Below are positions 23,650 to 30,662 of a DNA stretch of 64,000 bases, in pieces. The stretch is taken from the NCBI GenBank assembly GCA_023421955.1, contig JAEZSE010000018.1, forward strand, positions 7,337 through 71,336, given 5' to 3'. Origin of the DNA: Bacillota bacterium. GTDB lineage: Bacteria > Bacillota > Clostridia > Christensenellales > UMGS416. The notes under the pieces were generated by a model. The model searched no databases, was not told the DNA's origin, and saw only the letters and a program-made list of their open reading frames with translations. The translations under genes were made by a program, and so were the position numbers. How positions within the stretch are numbered: position 1 is the stretch's first letter; the number at the start of each line of letters is the position of its first letter.

Positions 23650-24708
23650 TCACTGAGATACTTTGAACCAGTGCCGGGTGTTGTTTGCGATCCGGACCAG
23701 CGTGAGCATCACGGGCACTTCCACCAGCACGCCCACAATGGTGGCCAGCGCCACCGGCGACGTGGGCCCGAACAGAGATATGGCAACCGCTACAGAAAGC
23801 TCAAAGAAGTTGGAGGCCCCGATCATGCCGGCGGGGCATGCGATGTCATGAGGCAGCTTGAGCACCTTGCCGGCAAGATAGGAGATGAAGAAGATCAGGA
23901 AGGTCTGCAGTGTCAACGGAATCGCGATCAATACGATGTGAAGGGGGTTGTTCAGGATCACGTCTCCTTGAAAGGAGAAGATGATGACAAGCGTCAGTAG
24001 CAACCCAATCACGGTTACATTGTTGAATTTCGGGATAAACGTCTGATTGAAATACTCGGCGCCCTTCTTGCGCGTGACCAACGTGCGGGTGACGATGCCG
24101 CCCGCCAGGGGGATCACCACAAACAACACCACCGACAGCAGTAGTGTGTCCCACGGGATGGAAATGCCACCGATGCCAAGCAGCAGCGCCACGATGGGAG
24201 TAAAGGCCACCAAGATAATCAAATCATTGGTGGCGACCTGCACCAGGGTGTAGGCAGGATTGCCCTTTGTGAGGTGGCTCCACACAAACACCATGGCTGT
24301 GCAGGGGGCTGCGCCCAGCAAAATTGCCCCTGCCAGATAATCTCTGGCCAGCTCAGTGGGGATCAGCGCCTTGAACACGACGAAGAAGAAGAATGCAGCG
24401 ATGGCAAACATGGTAAAGGGCTTGATCAGCCAATTTGCCACCCACGTCACAAACAGGCCCTTAGGATTTTTGCCCACTTGCCGGATGCTGGCAAAATCCA
24501 CCTTCATCATCATGGGGTAGATCATCAGCCAGATCAGTATGGCAATGGGAATGGAAACATGCGCAACCTCAAACTGGCCCAAAAACGCCGGGATGCCGGG
24601 CAGGAACCTGCCGATCAGCACGCCGGCCACCATGCAGAGCACCACCCAGACGGTCAGGAATTTCTCAAAAAAACCAATGCCGGCAGTCTTCTTTTCGCCG
24701 TTATCCAT
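23650..24708 (-). CDS. acr3: Acr3-type arsenite efflux permease
   Basis: A 352-residue membrane protein with ten predicted segments and the Acr3 signature around the essential Cys (LGAAPCTAMVFVWSHL), plus the IPIAILIWLMIYPMMMKVDF segment. It exports As(OH)3, driven by proton motive force, across the cytoplasmic membrane. It lies between arsR (12 bases upstream) and arsC, with GGAGG before its start. Confidence 0.95.
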   Translation of the reverse strand: MDNGEKKTAGIGFFEKFLTVWVVLCMVAGVLIGRFLPGIPAFLGQFEVAHVSIPIAILIWLMIYPMMMKVDFASIRQVGKNPKGLFVTWVANWLIKPFTMFAIAAFFFFVVFKALIPTELARDYLAGAILLGAAPCTAMVFVWSHLTKGNPAYTLVQVATNDLIILVAFTPIVALLLGIGGISIPWDTLLLSVVLFVVIPLAGGIVTRTLVTRKKGAEYFNQTFIPKFNNVTVIGLLLTLVIIFSFQGDVILNNPLHIVLIAIPLTLQTFLIFFISYLAGKVLKLPHDIACPAGMIGASNFFELSVAVAISLFGPTSPVALATIVGVLVEVPVMLTLVRIANNTRHWFKVSQ

Positions 24709-24720
24709 CCATTAAGCCTC

Positions 24721-25074
24721 CTACTCAAAATTCCTATCAGCAGCATTCACGATTGCTTTTCCTTCACAACAAGCAATTTTGCATATGCAATGTTCTTTCT
24801 CTTCGGTCAGCACGTGCAAAAACCCAAGGAACTCCTCTGCCCTTTTTTGGTTTAGCGAGTAATACATCCACACGCCATCTCTACGGCCCACCACAAGCCC
24901 GCAGTCGGTGAGCACCTTCATGTGGTGAGACAGTGTGGGCTGGGTGATGTGAAAATGCTCAAGCAATCTGCAGGCGCACAGTTCACCGCAGGAGAGCATA
25001 TCCACGATGGCCAGGCGGTTGCGGTCTGACAAGGCTTTGAGGATGGGGATTTGTTCTTCAAATTTCAGTGTCAT
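24721..25074 (-). CDS. arsR: ArsR-family arsenite-responsive repressor
   Basis: A 117-residue winged-helix repressor. The As(III)-binding motif ELCACRLLEHF lies in the helix before the recognition helix (QPTLSHHMKVLTDCGLV), as in classical ArsR. A second Cys cluster, CICKIACC, lies in the C-terminal tail and could form an additional metal site. ATG 25074 is preferred; ATG 25086 sits directly on the AAGGA site. It is the first gene of arsR-acr3-arsC and probably represses itself through the palindrome at 25129-25148. Confidence 0.92.
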   Translation of the reverse strand: MTLKFEEQIPILKALSDRNRLAIVDMLSCGELCACRLLEHFHITQPTLSHHMKVLTDCGLVVGRRDGVWMYYSLNQKRAEEFLGFLHVLTEEKEHCICKIACCEGKAIVNAADRNFE

Positions 25075-25116
25075 ATACTGGAACATCCTTCAACACATTG
25101 ATGGCGATCTATATCC

Positions 25117-25148
25117 AGTATATGTAAGACATTGACGATTGTCAATGT
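25117..25148 (-). promoter_or_regulatory. ars promoter with ArsR operator
   Basis: Minus-strand consensus promoter TTGACA (25140-25145), N17, TATACT (25117-25122). A perfect palindrome ACATTGAC-N4-GTCAATGT (25129-25148) covers the -35 box and part of the spacer, the expected position for ArsR repression. Confidence 0.85.
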
Positions 25149-25235
25149 ATAAAAAATATGAAGCCCCTCCCCAGTTTATGCCTGTTCAACCGTTGAGGCT
25201 ACATGGGGACGGGGCTTGGGTGTGGGTGCCACCGC

Positions 25236-25376
25236 TTAGCAGCAGCGGTTCTGCTCCTGCTTCTCTTTGGCGGGTATGTTGTCCTGAGTGTTGGAGCTGC
25301 ATCCGCAGCCGGCCGCGGCGGGTTTGTTCTCTACCTGGCAGCAATTGGACGTCTCCTTGGGCTTCTTTCCGAACAT
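25236..25376 (-). CDS. Cysteine-rich microprotein C (46 aa)
   Basis: A 46-codon frame, MFGKKPKETSNCC and onward, with seven Cys in three groups: CC, CGC and a final CC. It is hydrophilic, with no signal or membrane segment. GGAGG lies 7 bases before the ATG, which argues that it is translated. It is the last of three small genes behind arsP on the same strand. The clustered thiols suggest soft-metal binding (As, Hg, Zn); this is inference. No named family is recognised. Confidence 0.7.
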   Translation of the reverse strand: MFGKKPKETSNCCQVENKPAAAGCGCSSNTQDNIPAKEKQEQNRCC

Positions 25377-25407
25377 GGTATAACCTCCTTTCCTTCTGAG
25401 AAACTGT

Positions 25408-25536
25408 TTAGCAGCAGTACTGTTCCTTGTATTCCCTGCACTCCAGCTTGCAAAAGTGATCCTTCTCCTGATCCTGTTCCACCATGGGCATCGCTTTAAG
25501 GGCAACCTCCAACAATACGTCAAACATAGTCTTCAT
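25408..25536 (-). CDS. Cysteine-rich microprotein B (42 aa) with CKxEC motif
   Basis: A 42-codon frame with an amphipathic N-terminal helix (MKTMFDVLLEVALKAM) and a Cys-rich end, HFCKLECREYKEQYCC. ATG 25536 has AAGGA about 9 bases upstream; in-frame ATGs at 25545 and 25557 are possible. It shares the VEQ...CK(V/L)EC pattern with the next small gene, so the two look related. Function unknown; thiol-based metal binding is plausible. Likely co-transcribed with arsP. Confidence 0.65.
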   Translation of the reverse strand: MKTMFDVLLEVALKAMPMVEQDQEKDHFCKLECREYKEQYCC

Positions 25537-25586
25537 TTCGCTCATCCTTTCCTTCATCCTATCGCGGGCTTCTGTTCCAGCCTGGT

Positions 25587-25718
25587 TCAAGAGAGCCCAT
25601 GGTGGCGGGCTTGATACCCGATGCATTCCACCTTGCAGTATTCCTGCTCCACCGTATTGTTTTCCGGCAAAGTCGAGAGCACCACCAGCACAAACAGTAC
25701 AACAAAGATCATCAACAT
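25587..25718 (-). CDS. Single-pass microprotein A (43 aa) with CKVEC motif
   Basis: A 43-codon frame: one membrane segment (MLMIFVVLFVLVVLS) followed by a short soluble tail with VEQEYCKVECIGYQ. ATG 25718 has AGGAGA at 8 bases, immediately after arsP's stop (19 bases). The CxxxC tail repeats the motif of microprotein B. It could be a small membrane subunit or partner of ArsP; this is inference. Confidence 0.68.
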   Translation of the reverse strand: MLMIFVVLFVLVVLSTLPENNTVEQEYCKVECIGYQARHHGLS

Positions 25719-25737
25719 ATGCATATCTCCTATTCCG

Positions 25738-26835
25738 TTATCCAAAGACTTTAACGATCAACTCATAAAGGTATCCCAGCAGGATTGCCCCACCCAGCAG
25801 GTAAGCCACATACAGCCCGATGGCCTTCCTTTTGAGGATCGTGGCCAATCCGGCCAGCACGCCGGCGCTGGTGCCAGGGCCAGTGATCATGAAAGCCAGC
25901 ATCGCTCCGGGGCTCACCCCGCTGGCGAGGAGCGACTGGATCAATGGCACCGACGAGTCGCCATTCACATACAGCGGCAGGCCCAATAACGCAGCCAGCG
26001 GCACCGCAAAGACATTATTCTGCCCGAAGAGAGCAGAGATCCACTCACTCGGGATGAAGCGATTGATCAGGTATCCTATGCCAGCGAACAGTGCAAAGAG
26101 CGGCAGGATCCTCAGCACACCCACTTCAAAGACTGCCTTGAGCAGCTTGTCCACCTTATACTTCAAGAAGAATGAGCCGATGGGCTTGGCCTGCATGGGC
26201 GGCTCCATCGCCAGCGCTCCGGTGCCGCAACCACATCCGCTTGCTGCCTCCGGTTCTTCTTCCCCGCAGCCGCAGCCAGTGCCCTCTTCAGCGGCTGCAC
26301 AGCAGGACACCTGTGCAGCAGGGGCTGGCTGCCCAGAGCACCCGCAGCTGCCAGATGCCTTGCCTGCGTCTTTGGAAGCGAAGCGAAGCTGGTCCTTCAG
26401 GAAGCCTGTCCTCTTCTCGATCATATGGGTGGCATACCCCGAGCCCAGGCCAATCAGCACCGATGCCACGGCAAGCGAGATGGCAAAGAGCGGGCTGACC
26501 ACGCCGGATATAAGGACAAACCCCTCCGGGCTCATGAGCGGCGAAGACGTCAGGAACGCCATGACGGGCCCCCAAGGCAGCGCCGTTGCCACCATGGAAA
26601 GCACCACGGCCATCGTGCCGCACGCACAGAATGGCGTGAACGCACCGAATAGGACTGTAGCCGGGATCGATACTGATGACCGGCGCATGAGCCAGTTCCT
26701 CATCCGGTCCGGATCCACATAAACCTGCATCGCCCCAGCCACCAACACGCCAATTGCCAGTGCCGGCAGGTTATGCAGCAACGTGCCTAGCACATACAGG
26801 ACCGTGTCCTTCATAAGACCCCAAACAAACTCCAT
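25738..26835 (-). CDS. arsP: ArsP-type organoarsenical permease (DUF318/permease family)
   Basis: A 365-residue protein of eight or so membrane segments in two halves. The first half carries TPFCACGTMAVV, the second PLYVNGDSSVPLIQSLL and TGPGTSAGVLAGL. These mark the permease family that includes ArsP, which exports trivalent methyl- and aromatic arsenicals. The cytoplasmic loop between the halves (about 165-210) is unusually rich in Cys (CGC, CC, CGCG, CGCG) and could bind metal. ATG 26835 is preferred over GTG 26844, which touches the GGGGGGAG site. It lies after a second arsR gene. Confidence 0.88.
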   Translation of the reverse strand: MEFVWGLMKDTVLYVLGTLLHNLPALAIGVLVAGAMQVYVDPDRMRNWLMRRSSVSIPATVLFGAFTPFCACGTMAVVLSMVATALPWGPVMAFLTSSPLMSPEGFVLISGVVSPLFAISLAVASVLIGLGSGYATHMIEKRTGFLKDQLRFASKDAGKASGSCGCSGQPAPAAQVSCCAAAEEGTGCGCGEEEPEAASGCGCGTGALAMEPPMQAKPIGSFFLKYKVDKLLKAVFEVGVLRILPLFALFAGIGYLINRFIPSEWISALFGQNNVFAVPLAALLGLPLYVNGDSSVPLIQSLLASGVSPGAMLAFMITGPGTSAGVLAGLATILKRKAIGLYVAYLLGGAILLGYLYELIVKVFG

Positions 26836-26854
26836 TTGAATCACTCCCCCCGAT

Positions 26855-26876
26855 ATTATATCGTATTTTTACGATG
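26855..26876 (-). promoter_or_regulatory. arsP -10 box with ATCGT-N6-ACGAT operator
   Basis: A minus-strand TATAAT (26855-26860) abuts the dyad ATCGT-N6-ACGAT at 26860-26875. The same geometry occurs twice before the arsR gene upstream. The -35 box is poor. Confidence 0.65.
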
Positions 26877-26922
26877 CTTAAGAGTAAAGGAATCCACCGC
26901 AGGCAACGAATGAGGCCTGGGC

Positions 26923-27228
26923 CTAGTCGATCAATGATTTATGGATCGCAGAGCAGAACTCCTCCAGCAGCGGCAGGTTCAAAAAGAAGCAAGTCCACTG
27001 GCTGCGCTTTTCGCGAATGATGATGCCAGCCTGCTCCAGCACAGCCAAGTGCTGCGACACCGTGGATTGTGCCAAGCCAGTATTCGCAACCACATCAGAC
27101 ACACTGATGCCGTTTTCAAAATACTCAATCCTGTCACAGCAAGTGCCGATCGTCTTATCTTTTAAGGCCTTGATGATGGCAAACCGGGTCTCATTCCCCA
27201 GGGCGTTACATATCTTGATGATATCCAT
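26923..27228 (-). CDS. arsR: Second ArsR-family regulator
   Basis: A 101-residue winged-helix protein: ETRFAIIKALKDK, a CC pair (GTCCDRIEYFE), ISVSDVVANTGLAQSTVSQHL as recognition region and a C-terminal helix with Cys (LLEEFCSAIHKSL). The Cys pair sits at the dimer-proximal helix rather than in the ELCVCDL position, so the sensor site differs from the arsR at 24721. It probably controls itself and arsP through the ATCGT-N6-ACGAT operators on both sides of the gene. Confidence 0.88.
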   Translation of the reverse strand: MDIIKICNALGNETRFAIIKALKDKTIGTCCDRIEYFENGISVSDVVANTGLAQSTVSQHLAVLEQAGIIIREKRSQWTCFFLNLPLLEEFCSAIHKSLID

Positions 27229-27237
27229 TGGTTACTC

Positions 27238-27286
27238 CATCGTTTTTCTACGATGCGATTATATCGTAAATTACCGATGTTGTAAA
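27238..27286 (-). promoter_or_regulatory. Promoter of second arsR with two operators
   Basis: Minus-strand TTTACA (27281-27286), N17, TATAAT (27258-27263). One dyad, CATCGT-N6-ACGATG, lies at 27238-27255 after the start point. Another, ATCGT-N6-CCGAT (one mismatch), lies at 27263-27278 between the boxes. Centres are 24 bases apart. Confidence 0.8.
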
Positions 27287-27330
27287 CCCCTATTGTCAAA
27301 AATTAACCAAAAATCTTTCTGGGTTTTCGC

Positions 27331-27361
27331 TTGACTTGAAGTTAACTTTAAGTTTTATACT
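27331..27361 (+). promoter_or_regulatory. MerR-type promoter with 19-base spacer and central dyad
   Basis: TTGACT (27331-27336) and TATACT (27356-27361) are 19 bases apart. The spacer is filled by the near-perfect dyad ACTTGAAGTT/AACTTTAAGT (27334-27353, one mismatched pair). Long spacer plus dyad is the hallmark of promoters activated by MerR-family proteins; the GTTAAC core is like that of NmlR/AdhR-type electrophile sensors. No merR gene lies in this window. Confidence 0.75.
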
Positions 27362-27401
27362 TACTTCCGATAAACAGCCAATAAAGAAAGGGACAGATGC
27401 A

Positions 27402-28517
27402 ATGGGCTACTTGGGCAAAGAGATCCCGAAGCTGGGGTTTGGGTTGATGCGGCTGCCGATGGCCGGTGGAGAAATTGACCTTGAGCAAGTCAAGCAGATG
27501 GTTGACCGGTTCATGGCGGAGGGCTTCACCTACTTCGATACTGCTTACGTATATCACGGAGGAAAATCAGAGGTGGCGGCGCGCGAGGCGCTGGTCAAGC
27601 GGTATCCCAGAGAAGCTTACCAACTGGCCACCAAGCTGCCGGTTTGGATGGCAAACAAACCCGAAGACCTGCAGCCCCTGTTTGACACGCAGTTGGAACG
27701 CACAGGGGCCGGCTACATCGACTATTACCTGCTGCACGCGCTGGATCGAGACAGGATTGAGCATCTGGAAAAAATCGGCGCATGGGAGTTTGGCCGCAGG
27801 CTGAAGGAGCGGGGGTTGATCCGTCACCTGGGCTTTTCCTTCCACGATGAAGCAAAATACTTGAACGAGCTGCTCACCAGCCACCCGGAAGCAGAGTTTG
27901 TGCAGCTCCAGATCAACTATGCGGACTGGGAAGATGACAAGGTGCAGTCCCGGCTGTGCTACGAGGTCGCCCGCAAGCACAATAAACCAGTTATCATCAT
28001 GGAGCCGCTTAAGGGCGGGGCGCTTGCGGCGATGGGTCCGGAGGTGCAGGCACTACTCAAGGCTGCCCGGCCAAATGCCTCAGTGGCATCCTGGGCCTTG
28101 CGCTTCTCGGCGTCACTGGATGGCATCATCACGGTGCTGAGCGGCATGTCCAACACAGAGCAGATGAATGACAACCTGGCCACAATGACGCAGTTTCAAC
28201 CGTTGAGCGCAGAAGACCGGGCTGTGATCGCGCAGGCGCTTGACGAGCTGAAGAAGGTGCCCACTGTGCCGTGCACAGCCTGCCGCTATTGCACCGACGA
28301 CTGCCCGCAGAAGATCAATATCCCCGGTGTGTTCGATGCCTACAACAATTACCTGCGCTATCAGAACGCCGATGGCGCAAAAGGCAATTACCGCTGGGCG
28401 GTCGGCAGCGGCGGAAAGGCTTCCACTTGCATCGCCTGCGGCGCGTGCGAAGGCCATTGCCCGCAACACATCCCGATCATCAGCCGCCTGGTAGATGCGG
28501 CAAAGATATTGGAATAA
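27402..28517 (+). CDS. Aldo/keto reductase with C-terminal 4Fe-4S ferredoxin domain
   Basis: A 371-residue protein: an NADP-dependent aldo/keto reductase barrel (about 1-285) with LGFGLMRLP, the catalytic Asp/Tyr region FDTAYVYHGG, Lys in LATKLP and DYYLLHALD. A C-terminal domain (about 290-371) has cysteines CTACRYCTDDCP and CIACGACEGHCP that bind two iron-sulfur clusters. Such anaerobe-specific fusions reduce aldehydes or related compounds with reduced ferredoxin or NADPH. ATG 27402 follows AAAGGGA; the upstream extension to 27336 would run over the promoter. The MerR-type promoter suggests induction by electrophiles or aldehydes. Confidence 0.9.
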   Translation: MGYLGKEIPKLGFGLMRLPMAGGEIDLEQVKQMVDRFMAEGFTYFDTAYVYHGGKSEVAAREALVKRYPREAYQLATKLPVWMANKPEDLQPLFDTQLERTGAGYIDYYLLHALDRDRIEHLEKIGAWEFGRRLKERGLIRHLGFSFHDEAKYLNELLTSHPEAEFVQLQINYADWEDDKVQSRLCYEVARKHNKPVIIMEPLKGGALAAMGPEVQALLKAARPNASVASWALRFSASLDGIITVLSGMSNTEQMNDNLATMTQFQPLSAEDRAVIAQALDELKKVPTVPCTACRYCTDDCPQKINIPGVFDAYNNYLRYQNADGAKGNYRWAVGSGGKASTCIACGACEGHCPQHIPIISRLVDAAKILE

Positions 28518-28549
28518 CTGCATTACAAGGCATTAAGCACCATATGAGA

Positions 28550-28583
28550 CCTCCCGCCCATCCACGGTGCGGGAGGCCTTTTT
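28550..28583 (+). terminator. Terminator of the aldo/keto reductase gene
   Basis: CCTCCCGC (28550-28557) with GCGGGAGG (28569-28576), followed by CCTTTTTTG. Confidence 0.88.
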
Positions 28584-28655
28584 TGTTGGAGCTGCCGTTT
28601 TACACCATCGCGAGAATCTGATAGAATCCAAGGATCAATTAACAAGGGGATAAGT

Positions 28656-28757
28656 ATGAACATTTCGATACTGGTCATCGCATTGGGGGCAGTTGCCGCC
28701 CTGATTTGTGTGGGAGCGGCTGTGGTGATTGTGTTTGTGGTCAACAAAAAGAAGTGA
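28656..28757 (+). CDS. 33-residue single-pass membrane microprotein
   Basis: A 33-codon frame, MNISILVIALGAVAALICVG followed by more hydrophobic residues and the end VVNKKK. AGGGG lies 7 bases before the ATG, and a terminator is 30 bases after the stop, so it looks like a complete small transcription unit. It is one membrane helix with a basic C-terminal stop-transfer tail. Function unknown. Confidence 0.6.
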   Translation: MNISILVIALGAVAALICVGAAVVIVFVVNKKK

Positions 28758-28787
28758 GCACCTCGCAGGCAGAAAATGGTCATCAGC

Positions 28788-28819
28788 AACCCACCGCAAG
28801 GGCCAGGTGGTGGGTTTTC
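28788..28819 (+). terminator. Terminator after the microprotein gene
   Basis: AACCCACC (28788-28795) with GGTGGGTT (28809-28816), followed by TTCT. Confidence 0.75.
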
Positions 28820-28971
28820 TATCCTATTCCGGAGGCGCTCGCAGTTTCACATCTCGCACTAGCACTCATATGATATAGCAGAAGGACCATGCGGGTATAT
28901 CGCGGATGATGATCAGTCTCCATATCACCATACCCGGGGAGCCTTCGAAATCATAAGGCAAGGTGAGGAAA

Positions 28972-29448
28972 ATGGCATACTACTCCCGCGATGATCACCC
29001 TGAATCTTACAGGAAAGATGCACAAAAGGTTGCCTTGAATGCTTCAACTGGCGGTGCAGGCCCATTGCCGGTCATCACAACGCTGCTGGCTGACCCGATC
29101 AATGTGGTGTCCGTTGGGATTGACACCTCCGAATTCAGGAGGCCGGATATCCTGTTGACATTCACAGGCATCGTCAATCTGCCGTTGGGCATATCGGTCA
29201 CACTGAACTTCCAGATCTTCCGCTCGACAGATGATGGCGCAGCGCCCGTGGGCTCCACCTACACGTTCTCCACATTGGTCAACGTGCTGGAATCGGAAGC
29301 GTTCTCGTTCCAGTTCTTTGACACGAACCTGGAGCCCAACAACTACACCTACACGGTGCAATTGAACACCAACTCCATCATCGACATCACCCCAGGACTG
29401 ACCATCACCAACGCGACGCTGAGCGCACTGGCTGTGGATCGTGCCTGA
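28972..29448 (+). CDS. DUF4489-type protein (spore-surface-like)
   Basis: A 158-residue all-beta protein without a signal peptide, rich in Asn, Thr and Phe. The middle part, ILLTFTGIVNLP through LNFQIFRSTD to FSFQFFDTNLEPN, matches the pattern of DUF4489, found in spore-forming Clostridia. A spore coat or exosporium role is inference. ATG 28972 has AAGGTGAGG at 8 bases. Between its stop and tRNA-Arg (about 295 bases) there is no gene; only a duplicated GAGACCAAA near 29670 and the tRNA terminator are seen. Confidence 0.7.
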   Translation: MAYYSRDDHPESYRKDAQKVALNASTGGAGPLPVITTLLADPINVVSVGIDTSEFRRPDILLTFTGIVNLPLGISVTLNFQIFRSTDDGAAPVGSTYTFSTLVNVLESEAFSFQFFDTNLEPNNYTYTVQLNTNSIIDITPGLTITNATLSALAVDRA

Positions 29449-29709
29449 AGAGAGCTCGTTCAGCCCTTGAGCAGGTTGCCTGCCCAAGGGTATACATAAT
29501 AACACCATCGACAAATCATTGAATCGCCTTTTATGGATTATTCCCATTGGAACATCGTATCTCCATTCTGAGCAGACGCATGTTACTGCAACATAAACAA
29601 TAACAAAAAGAGATACAAGCCCATCAAGGCACCTGTTTTGTAGCATTTGCTGAGATCAGCAGAAGATCAGAGACCAAATAGAGACCAAAACTTACCCATC
29701 AAAACGCAA

Positions 29710-29742
29710 AAACCCTAAGAACCGCATGATTCCTAGGGTTTT
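29710..29742 (-). terminator. Terminator of tRNA-Arg
   Basis: AACCCTA (29711-29717) with TAGGGTT (29734-29740). On the minus strand it is followed by TTTTTG. Confidence 0.8.
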
Positions 29743-29743
29743 T

Positions 29744-29820
29744 TGGCGTGCCCGAAAGGATTCGAACCTTCGACCTCTTGATTCGTAGTCAAGCACTCTA
29801 TCCAGCTGAGCTACGGGCAC
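29744..29820 (-). tRNA. tRNA-Arg (anticodon ACG)
   Basis: Acceptor GTGCCCG, anticodon stem-loop TTGACTACGAATCAA, T-arm GGTTCGAATCC and encoded CCA. It reads CGN codons by A34-to-I editing. Confidence 0.95.
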
Positions 29821-29950
29821 ATGCCATATTGCTGTGATAGTATACGGCATCAGGCTGGGTTTGTCAATCATTTTGCAACATGATCAAAATGTTCAAAACT
29901 TATCACGAAACCAATGAGCTTGAGTTTGGTATAATAATCCAACTGAGTAG

Positions 29951-30652
29951 TTGGAGGCCACAATTAGCATCATTGCATTCACAGGAGCAGGCATCTCAGC
30001 CGCCTCAGGCATCCCCACCTTCGAGGAGTTGGGCGAAGGTTTCCGCAGGAGCTTGAGCCGCAATGTATTCCTGGCAGATCCGGACAGTTTTTACAACAAC
30101 GTCCTGAAGTTGAAGCATGCCTGCGAAAAAGCAATGCCAAACCCGGCCCACCTGGCATTAGCCCAACATGGCGTGCCGGTAATCACAATGAACATTGACG
30201 GCCTGCACCGCCGGGCAGGCACCACTGATCTCATTGAAATCCATGGCAGCATGGAATCCGTGCACTGCTCAAGGTGCCATTCCGAATATCCATTTTCACA
30301 GGTAGAACAGGGTAGCCGGTGTCCCGCTTGCGGTGGTCTGTTGCTTCATGACATCGTGCTGTATGAAGACCAAATTCCGCGGCTTCATGAAGCGCTGGCG
30401 CTGGTGGAAGGGCCGGGGCTGGCCGCGTCCTGCAGCCGGCTGGCCGCATCCTTTGGATGCTGCTCGCCTATGCAACCTAGCTGCTCTCCCATACATCCAG
30501 GAACACTACTTGTGATCGGTACGAGCTTCTATACTTCCACGGCGAGCTACATTGTAGATCACGCCAGGGCAGCCAGGCAAGAGATTGTGATCATCAACGA
30601 AAAGGCGGAAACCGAAGTCCCCGCCTTTTTAAACAGTCGCTTACCCAAATAA
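29951..30652 (+). CDS. Sir2-family NAD-dependent deacylase (unusual start, altered motif)
   Basis: A protein of about 230 residues with the NAD-binding GAGISAASGIPTF, the catalytic His in IEIHGSM, a zinc finger CSRC...CPAC and a GTSFYT segment. The usual TQNID motif reads TMNID: Gln is replaced by Met while Asn and Asp stay. Start choice is odd. TTG 29951 is the only conventional start but has no ribosome site, whereas GGAGG (29953-29957) lies 5 bases before ATT 29963, which would give the typical N terminus SIIAFTGAG. A rare ATT start or a mutated ATG is possible. The stretch of about residues 160-175 (SCSRLAASFGCCSPMQPSC) is Cys-rich and atypical. Confidence 0.78.
   Translation: MEATISIIAFTGAGISAASGIPTFEELGEGFRRSLSRNVFLADPDSFYNNVLKLKHACEKAMPNPAHLALAQHGVPVITMNIDGLHRRAGTTDLIEIHGSMESVHCSRCHSEYPFSQVEQGSRCPACGGLLLHDIVLYEDQIPRLHEALALVEGPGLAASCSRLAASFGCCSPMQPSCSPIHPGTLLVIGTSFYTSTASYIVDHARAARQEIVIINEKAETEVPAFLNSRLPK
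30601..30632 (+). terminator. Terminator-like hairpin inside the 3' end of the Sir2 gene
   Basis: AAAGGCGG (30601-30608) and CCGCCTTT (30621-30628) with a following T-run. It lies within the last 20 codons of the Sir2 gene, and a convergent gene ends at 30663. Confidence 0.65.
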
Positions 30653-30662
30653 CCAAGCCCGG

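Noticed and set aside
29449..29743. Possible phage attachment site beside tRNA-Arg (duplicated GAGACCAAA)
   Set aside because: Only a 9-base repeat, no copy of the tRNA end and no integrase in the window.
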